Part shown: positions 41,526-47,432 of the stretch, piece after piece
How positions within the stretch are numbered: position 1 is the stretch's first letter
How the letters are laid out: each line of letters opens with the position of its first letter
Source: an uncultured Lachnospiraceae bacterium
GTDB taxonomy: Bacteria > Bacillota > Clostridia > Lachnospirales > Lachnospiraceae
NCBI GenBank assembly: GCA_934437985.1
Contig: CAKSBI010000018.1
Location: 1-47,432 of the forward strand
Direction of reading: 5' to 3'
Length of the DNA stretch: 47,432 bases
Made by a program: the position numbers and the translations under genes
The notes under the pieces: generated by a model
Told to the model about the DNA's origin: nothing
The model's input: the letters and a program-made list of their open reading frames with translations, nothing else
The model's database searches: none

Positions 41526-44500
41526 TCACTGAAGCTGCTTTCCGGACAACGAGTCCATATAGTCCTTCGCATCATCAGGTATATCATCAATGTCGTCCCC
41601 GACATCAATTACCATTGGCTGCTTTCTGAAGAGAATATCATACATTACCGGTACAATGAACAGTGTCATAATTGTTGAGTACAGCAGTCCACCCGATATA
41701 ACAATTGCCATTCCCTTTGACATAGAAGCACTCGCATCCTGCGTGAATACCATATTACTCATTGCAAGGATTGTTGTTATTGCTGTCATAAGTATCGGAC
41801 GGAGTCTTGTCTTGCCTGTTGCAATAAGTGCATTACGCTTATCAAGACCCTGGAGACGGAGCTGATTAGTATAATCCACAAATACAATACCATTGTTAAC
41901 AACCGTTCCCATAAGTACCATGAAGCCCATAAGTGACATCGCTGATATCTCTTCACCTGATATAAGAAGCCCGATAAGTCCGCCTGTAAATGCAAGCGGT
42001 ACCGTGAACAACACAATAAATGGTGAAAGCAGGCTCTGGAACTGTGCAACCATAACAAGATATATGAATAATAATCCAAGTGCTATCGCAAGAAGCATCT
42101 GTGATATCATCTCCATAACCTCTTCTGATTCACCGGCAACCTCAACCGTATAGCCCTCCGGTGCTTCGTATGATTCTATCAAAGGCTCAATATCCCTTGA
42201 GATAAGTGTTGCATTCTCTCCCTCTTCAACCTTTGCGGTTACTGAAATATAATTAGTCTGGTTCCTTCTTGTTATGACTGATGCCGCATCAACCATCTCC
42301 TCTTTTGCAAAGTCAGACAGCTTATATTTTTTAGTTGAATCTGTTCCATCAGCCTTCTTCTTAACAGCCCCAACCTCCATGTCAAGGAGATTCTCCCTGT
42401 CCAGCCTGTCATTATCATTAATAATTGAAATCTTTGCATCTGTTCCATCTATTCTGATCGATGCCGCATCCTTCTCTGTAGTAAGCTTTGAGGTAATCGC
42501 TGAATATATCTGGGCCACGGTAAGACCCTTTTTTGCGGCCTTATCCTTATCGATTACAAGATGGATAGCCTGGTCTGTGTCTTCCACCCCATTTGAAATA
42601 TCAGTTATTCCATGTACATCCTTAATAAGCTCCATTACCTCTTTACTTATCTCAATAAGCTTTTCTGTATCATCCCCATATATGTTAAGCGTAATACCGC
42701 TTGACAGGAACTCGGATGAAGCTTCCTCGGCACCGACACTTATCTCGGCCGGAATATCCTTAGTCTTAGTCTTGATATCATCAACAAGTGAATTCATCTG
42801 TCCGATTGTTTTGACATCTTTATCAGGTATTACATAAAATGTAAAGCTTTCAAAATCAGCATCTGAATCCGTCTGTGCAATTCCCCCGACAAACATATTA
42901 GTTGTTGATCTTGCATCCATGGCCCCTATATCACTTATTCCATCAATTTCCATAAGTGCATCCATAACATCATTGGATACAGACACCGCTTCTTCATTAG
43001 TTAACCCTTCATCAACCTTTACTGATATATTAATTGTACTTCCATTCATTGAAGGGATCATTACAATTCCCATACGGAATACTTCTATTATACAGAATAC
43101 AAGCAGGACAACTGCAATAACAAGTGTTACAAACTTGAATCTGAGGCAGAATGCAAGAGCCCTTCCATATATATCTTTAATCTTATCAAATAAACTGTGC
43201 TTTGTATTGGTCTGTTTTTTTAGTATTATCCCACTGACTGACGGAACAACCGTAAGTGCAACAAGAAGTGATGCCGTCAGTGCATATGATATTGTAAGCG
43301 CAAAAGGAACAACAAGGTCTCTTACAAGTCCTGTCGTAAATACCATTGGCATAAATACGCAAATTGTTGTAATTGTAGATGCAATTATAGGTCCTGCAAC
43401 CTGCTTTGCGCCCTGTACTGCAGCCCTTGGTGCCGCTATGCCCTTATCACGCAGCCGGCATATATTCTCAATTACCACAATTGAGTTATCAACAAGCATT
43501 CCTATCGCAAGGCCAAGTCCCGCAAGCGACATGACATTAATATTAATTCCGGTAAAGTACATTATTACAATTGCAAACAGTACACTGAACGGAATACTGA
43601 AAGCAACAACTATTGTCGGCTTTACACTCTTTAAGAACAGTGCAAGAACGATTATCGCAAGTATTGCACCGATAAGGATGCTTGATAATACACTGTCAAG
43701 GAACATTGATATAAACTGTGCCTGGTCACTGAAGGACACCATCTTAAGACCCGGATATTTGTCCTCAAGCTCCTTCATTGCTTCATAGCAGTTATCCGAA
43801 ACCTCACTTGTATTAGCCGTACTTGACTTATATATTGCAAGCATTATCGAATCATTGCCATTATATTTTGAATATACGGAATCTGCATTGTCAACAAGTG
43901 TTACGTCAGCAACATCCTTAAGCTTAACAACACCTGCACCCGGCATCTTACATAAAACCATTGACTCTACAGCTTCATAACTGTCATATTCATCGCCAAC
44001 CTTTAGCAGCCACTGGTTATCATCTTTATCGTCAACATATCCGGCCGGCATTGAAAAGTTCTGTGCAGTTATAATTCCTGACAATGTATCAAGTGAAAGC
44101 AGTGCATCCATGTTCGCATTCTCTCTTGCAGTCTTCTTTGACTGGTTAAAGTCCTTCATTGCCTTATCAAGCTCTTTCTGTGCCTTTTCAATCTCACTCT
44201 TGCCGGCTGCAAGCTGTGCTGTAGCAGAACCGAATCCGGCCGAAGCGGACAGACCGCCCTCATATGCCTTCTGATATCCGGAATCAATCTGCTTCATCTG
44301 CTTATTCATTGCCTCAATCATAGCTTTTGCCGCTGCCGTCTCTGTCTTAAGATTAGCAAGTGCGGTATTTATCTGCGGAATCCTTACATTAATTATCTCA
44401 TATACCTTAGTAACGGAATCATATGTAAGGTTTTCAACCTGGCCTGCATAACCCATATCAGACATAAGCTTCTTATAGGCATCAAACTTATCCTTATTGT

Positions 44501-45470
44501 TATATGCATCCCCAATATCAGCAGGAATCTCTACACCCATTGCTTTAGCGGCAGAGCCCATTGATGTGTATGAGCCCTTAAACATATCATCAAGCTGCTT
44601 ATATGACTCTTCTATCTTGTTATCCTTATAGGCCTTCTTCTCTGCCTGAAGCGCCTTGCTGCTCGCCTTAAGGCTGTTAAGTGACGCTTCATATGCCGCC
44701 TTTGATGCCTGCGCCTTATCAAGCTGAAGCATGGCATCTGATACACCTGAATTAGCATCATTCTGCCTGTTTTCAAGAGCCTTTTCCTGCTCTTCAAGCC
44801 TGCTTTTTGCTTTTTCAAGCTTTTTCATGCCTTTTTCTATCTTTTTCCTTGCATCGGAAAGCTTATCATTAGTATATACAAGAATATCCTCATTCAGCTT
44901 ATCAATCCTGTCCTGATTAAGCTTAACCTCTACTGTCTGGTTAACAGAGCCTATCTGGGTAATGCTGGCAACTCCCTCTTTACGCTCAAAATACGGTACA
45001 ACAACCTCATCTGTAAAATCAGTAAGGTCAATGATATCCTTACCCTCATAGCTTACTGTTGCATACATGGTTGCCATCATATCCATGCCAATCTCAAGTA
45101 TATTAGGGGTTCCACATGCTTCCGGCAGCGAAAGCCTGTTAACCGCCGCAGACACTCTTACAAGCGCAGAATCCATATTAGTATCAGAACCAAACTCCAT
45201 CATTACGATGCTGTAATTCTCAGCAGAATTACTTGTAATATTCTCAACCCCGCTTATTGTTCCAAGTGCACTTTCAAGCGGCTCCGTAACATCAGCCTGT
45301 ACCTTTTCAGGGCTTGCCCCGGGCTCTGTTGTGATAACAAGCATGTACGGCATGCTTATATCAGGAAGCAGGTCCGTCTGCAGCTTCGTCATTGCCACAA
45401 ATCCCGTAACAAGAATAATAATAACTGCCACAACTACAAGAAAAGGTTTCTTTACACTTAATCTGGTCAT
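41526..45470 (-). CDS. RND-family efflux transporter with a large helical insertion
   Basis: A 1,314-residue member of the AcrB/HAE branch of RND pumps, which are normally near 1,020–1,050 residues. The core is complete: helix 1 (FLVVVAVIIILVTGFVAMTKL), DLLPDISMPYM, the central bundle with GLGLAIGMLVDNSIVVIENICR, a second porter half, and SLMGFMVLMGTVVNNGIVFVDY. In helix 4 the second Asp of the usual DD pair is Asn, and the helix-10 Lys is Asn. The extra length is at residues 198–462: Lys/Glu/Ala-rich heptad-like helices (KKIEKGMKKLEKAKSRLEEQEKAL at the start, KSEIEKAQKELDKAMKDF at the end) inserted in the first porter domain. No adaptor or outer-membrane gene adjoins. AGGAGA precedes the ATG. 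Substrate unknown; lipids, surfactants or drugs are plausible. Confidence 0.9.
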   Translation of the reverse strand: MTRLSVKKPFLVVVAVIIILVTGFVAMTKLQTDLLPDISMPYMLVITTEPGASPEKVQADVTEPLESALGTISGVENITSNSAENYSIVMMEFGSDTNMDSALVRVSAAVNRLSLPEACGTPNILEIGMDMMATMYATVSYEGKDIIDLTDFTDEVVVPYFERKEGVASITQIGSVNQTVEVKLNQDRIDKLNEDILVYTNDKLSDARKKIEKGMKKLEKAKSRLEEQEKALENRQNDANSGVSDAMLQLDKAQASKAAYEASLNSLKASSKALQAEKKAYKDNKIEESYKQLDDMFKGSYTSMGSAAKAMGVEIPADIGDAYNNKDKFDAYKKLMSDMGYAGQVENLTYDSVTKVYEIINVRIPQINTALANLKTETAAAKAMIEAMNKQMKQIDSGYQKAYEGGLSASAGFGSATAQLAAGKSEIEKAQKELDKAMKDFNQSKKTARENANMDALLSLDTLSGIITAQNFSMPAGYVDDKDDNQWLLKVGDEYDSYEAVESMVLCKMPGAGVVKLKDVADVTLVDNADSVYSKYNGNDSIMLAIYKSSTANTSEVSDNCYEAMKELEDKYPGLKMVSFSDQAQFISMFLDSVLSSILIGAILAIIVLALFLKSVKPTIVVAFSIPFSVLFAIVIMYFTGININVMSLAGLGLAIGMLVDNSIVVIENICRLRDKGIAAPRAAVQGAKQVAGPIIASTITTICVFMPMVFTTGLVRDLVVPFALTISYALTASLLVALTVVPSVSGIILKKQTNTKHSLFDKIKDIYGRALAFCLRFKFVTLVIAVVLLVFCIIEVFRMGIVMIPSMNGSTINISVKVDEGLTNEEAVSVSNDVMDALMEIDGISDIGAMDARSTTNMFVGGIAQTDSDADFESFTFYVIPDKDVKTIGQMNSLVDDIKTKTKDIPAEISVGAEEASSEFLSSGITLNIYGDDTEKLIEISKEVMELIKDVHGITDISNGVEDTDQAIHLVIDKDKAAKKGLTVAQIYSAITSKLTTEKDAASIRIDGTDAKISIINDNDRLDRENLLDMEVGAVKKKADGTDSTKKYKLSDFAKEEMVDAASVITRRNQTNYISVTAKVEEGENATLISRDIEPLIESYEAPEGYTVEVAGESEEVMEMISQMLLAIALGLLFIYLVMVAQFQSLLSPFIVLFTVPLAFTGGLIGLLISGEEISAMSLMGFMVLMGTVVNNGIVFVDYTNQLRLQGLDKRNALIATGKTRLRPILMTAITTILAMSNMVFTQDASASMSKGMAIVISGGLLYSTIMTLFIVPVMYDILFRKQPMVIDVGDDIDDIPDDAKDYMDSLSGKQLQ

Positions 45471-45513
45471 ATCCGTCTCCTTTTACTAAAATCATCCGCT
45501 TCCCTGCCTGTCC

Positions 45514-45542
45514 ATTACAATATAGCCACTAAGCACTGACAA
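45514..45542 (-). promoter_or_regulatory. Candidate promoter of the RND gene
   Basis: On the minus strand TTGTCA (45542–45537) and TGTAAT (45519–45514) are 17 bases apart, both 5/6 matches, in the 108-base gap behind the ABC gene. It suggests the pump can be expressed apart from the exporter upstream. Confidence 0.5.
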
Positions 45543-45578
45543 ACCGATTAGTTGTTAATTCTATAACAATCTTTTAAA

Positions 45579-47432
45579 CTAGTCAAGCTCAAGCATTCCT
45601 GTATACAGCTTGTAATATCTGCCTTTCATGGCAAGAAGGTCTTCGTGCGTTCCACGCTCAATAATCTCTCCATTTTCAAGCACCATAATGGCATTTGCAT
45701 TACGGACAGTTGAAAGACGGTGTGCAATAACGAATGTGGTACGGTTTTTCATCAGTCTGTCCATGCCGTGCTCAATATGCTTCTCAGTACGTGTATCAAC
45801 TGATGATGTTGCCTCATCAAGCACAAGCATCGGGGCCTTTGAAACTGCCGCACGCGCTATGTTAAGGAGCTGCCTCTGTCCCTGGCTTAAGTTAGAACCA
45901 TCACCTTCAATCATTGTATCATATCCGTCTTCTAACCTCATGATAAATGAATGTGCACTTGCCACCTTCGCTGCCTGTTCAACCTCCTCATCCGTTGCAT
46001 CAAGACGTCCATATCTTATATTCTCCCTTACCGTACCTGTAAACAGGTGTGTATCCTGGAGTACCATTGCAATATTCTGCCTTAAGCTCTCGCGTGAATA
46101 TGATTTTATGTCTCTTCCGTCAATTGTAATCTCACCCTCCTGAATATCATAAAACCTGTTAAGCAGATTAGTGACGGTAGTCTTACCTGCGCCTGTCGAA
46201 CCAACAAATGCAATCTTCTGTCCCGGCTTCGCATACAGTGACAGGTTCTTAAGCACTACCTTATCAGGGTTATACCCAAATGTAACATTCTCAAATACAA
46301 CCTTACCGGCAACTTCAATATTATTCATATCAATTGCCTCCGGGGCATCCCCGGCCTCCGGCTCCATATCCATTATCTGGAATACCCTTTCAGCACCTGC
46401 AAGAGCTGAGAATATTGTATTAACCTGCATGGATAATTCATTTACCGGTCTTGAAAACTGTCTTGAGAAGTTGACGAATACAGTTACACCACCAATATCA
46501 AATCCACCTATAACAACAGGAATCCCGGCAATGGTAAATGTCTTCTTAATAAGACAGAGTATTGCTCCTGCCGCACCGACGACAGCATAGCTTACCTGGC
46601 TGAAATTACCCATCACCGGTCCCATTATACTTCCAAAGAACTGTGCATTGATCTGTTTTTCACGCAGCTTGTCATTGAAGTATCCAAATTCTTCAATAGC
46701 CTTATCCTCATGGCAGAAAACCTTAACAACCTTTTGTCCTGTTACTATCTCTTCAATATAACCATTAACATCTCCAAGTGCAGCCTGCTGCGCCGCAAAA
46801 TACTTCCTTGACCTCTTTGCAATTGCCGCACCTGCCTTAAGCATAAGCGGAATGAATAAAACGGTAATAATTGTAAGCGCCCAGTTAGTGTATATCATAA
46901 GTCCAAGCGTTCCAACAACTGTAATCACTCCATTGATAAGCTGCGTAATCGAATTATTGAGAAGCTCCCCAACTGTATCAACATCATTGGTAAATCTGCT
47001 CATTACCTCTCCGGTACTTCTCTCATCAAAGAATCTGATAGGTAGTGTCTGGACTTTATCAAACAGATCCTTTCTTATGTTATATATAGCCTTCTGTGAA
47101 ACACTTATCATTATCCTGGACTGCAGATATGTTGTAACAAGCCCAACCACATATACAACAGCCATCCTGGCAATACCGGCTCCAAGATGTATTACGCTAT
47201 CTGCCATGGCTGCCTTATAGTCCTCCGAATCAGCTGCAAGCTTTACGAGCGTACCAAGATCCTTGGCAAGTGTATTAACAATCGGTCTTAACATATATGA
47301 ACCAAGAAGTGCTGTAAGCGCACTAAGTATTACGCATATAAATACTATTCCAAGCCGCAGCTTTTCATGTGCAATATATGCAAGAAGTCTCTTAATCGTC
47401 TCTTTTCCGGCCTTAGGCTTCTCCAATGCACG
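45579..47432 (-). CDS. ABC exporter half-transporter, 5' end cut by the window
   Basis: The frame is open to the window edge. The visible part is 617 residues, starting RALEKPKAGKETIKRLLAY; a TTG near 47426 is not a likely start, because homologues have a Gly/Arg-rich N-terminal extension before this point. Six membrane helices occupy about 1–340. The ATPase domain shows Walker A GSTGAGKTTVTNLL, signature LSQGQRQL, Walker B MLVLDEATSSVD and H-loop VIAHRLST. The altered signature (LSQGQ) together with an intact catalytic Glu marks the second subunit of a heterodimeric exporter, so the partner should lie directly upstream, beyond 47432. The substrate is unknown. Confidence 0.9.
   Translation of the reverse strand, partial: RALEKPKAGKETIKRLLAYIAHEKLRLGIVFICVILSALTALLGSYMLRPIVNTLAKDLGTLVKLAADSEDYKAAMADSVIHLGAGIARMAVVYVVGLVTTYLQSRIMISVSQKAIYNIRKDLFDKVQTLPIRFFDERSTGEVMSRFTNDVDTVGELLNNSITQLINGVITVVGTLGLMIYTNWALTIITVLFIPLMLKAGAAIAKRSRKYFAAQQAALGDVNGYIEEIVTGQKVVKVFCHEDKAIEEFGYFNDKLREKQINAQFFGSIMGPVMGNFSQVSYAVVGAAGAILCLIKKTFTIAGIPVVIGGFDIGGVTVFVNFSRQFSRPVNELSMQVNTIFSALAGAERVFQIMDMEPEAGDAPEAIDMNNIEVAGKVVFENVTFGYNPDKVVLKNLSLYAKPGQKIAFVGSTGAGKTTVTNLLNRFYDIQEGEITIDGRDIKSYSRESLRQNIAMVLQDTHLFTGTVRENIRYGRLDATDEEVEQAAKVASAHSFIMRLEDGYDTMIEGDGSNLSQGQRQLLNIARAAVSKAPMLVLDEATSSVDTRTEKHIEHGMDRLMKNRTTFVIAHRLSTVRNANAIMVLENGEIIERGTHEDLLAMKGRYYKLYTGMLELD

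Noticed and set aside
42919..43788. 289-codon plus-strand ORF inside the RND gene
   Set aside because: It is the antisense shadow of a conserved membrane region and encodes a Ser/Ile/Thr-rich string with no family similarity.

Overview
The window looks like chromosome from a Gram-positive anaerobe of the Clostridia, most likely Lachnospiraceae. The evidence is a complete spoIIIA sporulation operon, the clostridial order spoIIIA–asp23–nusB–xseAB–ispA–dxs–tlyA–nadK–argR, a PyrK/PyrD type 1B dihydroorotate dehydrogenase, strong AGGAGG ribosome binding sites and a moderately AT-rich composition. The genus cannot be fixed from this sequence. I saw no tRNA, rRNA, CRISPR array or intact mobile element.

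Layout. Positions 1–1.2 kb are an AT-rich scrap zone with a truncated DUF1016 nuclease gene and an IS1182-type transposase fragment, followed by a small XRE regulator. From 1.7 to 7.8 kb, on the minus strand, lie an aconitase-family hydratase, an ABC-F ATPase and pyrK-pyrD. pyrK faces argG (plus strand) across a compact divergent promoter region. From 9.3 to 14.1 kb is an operon of two complementary half-size ABC exporters and a LacI-type regulator, with a promoter and a palindromic candidate operator in front. A 1,303-residue protein built of bacterial Ig-like (BIg2) domains follows, then an NCS2 purine permease with a small broken membrane ORF behind it, and yebC.

From 21.1 to 33.6 kb is one long minus-strand array: spoIIIAA–AH (forespore-mother cell channel), then asp23, nusB, xseA, xseB, ispA, dxs, tlyA, nadK and argR. 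Candidate promoters suggest a sporulation (SigE-like) start before spoIIIAA and a separate vegetative start before asp23, so the housekeeping isoprenoid/NAD/nuclease genes need not depend on sporulation. aroE is divergent from spoIIIAA.

From 34.5 to 41.4 kb on the minus strand are a 7TM-PAS-degenerate GGDEF-EAL protein, a DUF815 ATPase, argS and aroA. The right end holds a very large RND transporter with a roughly 265-residue helical insertion in its porter domain, and a half-size ABC exporter cut by the window edge whose partner is probably just outside.

The most interesting items are the RND pump with a built-in helical insertion in a bacterium with no outer membrane, the ABC exporter pair apparently under a co-transcribed LacI-type repressor, the anchorless BIg2 protein, the two-promoter logic of the spoIIIA/asp23 array, and the frameshifted small membrane peptide behind the purine permease. 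None of these is demonstrably a new system; they are leads.
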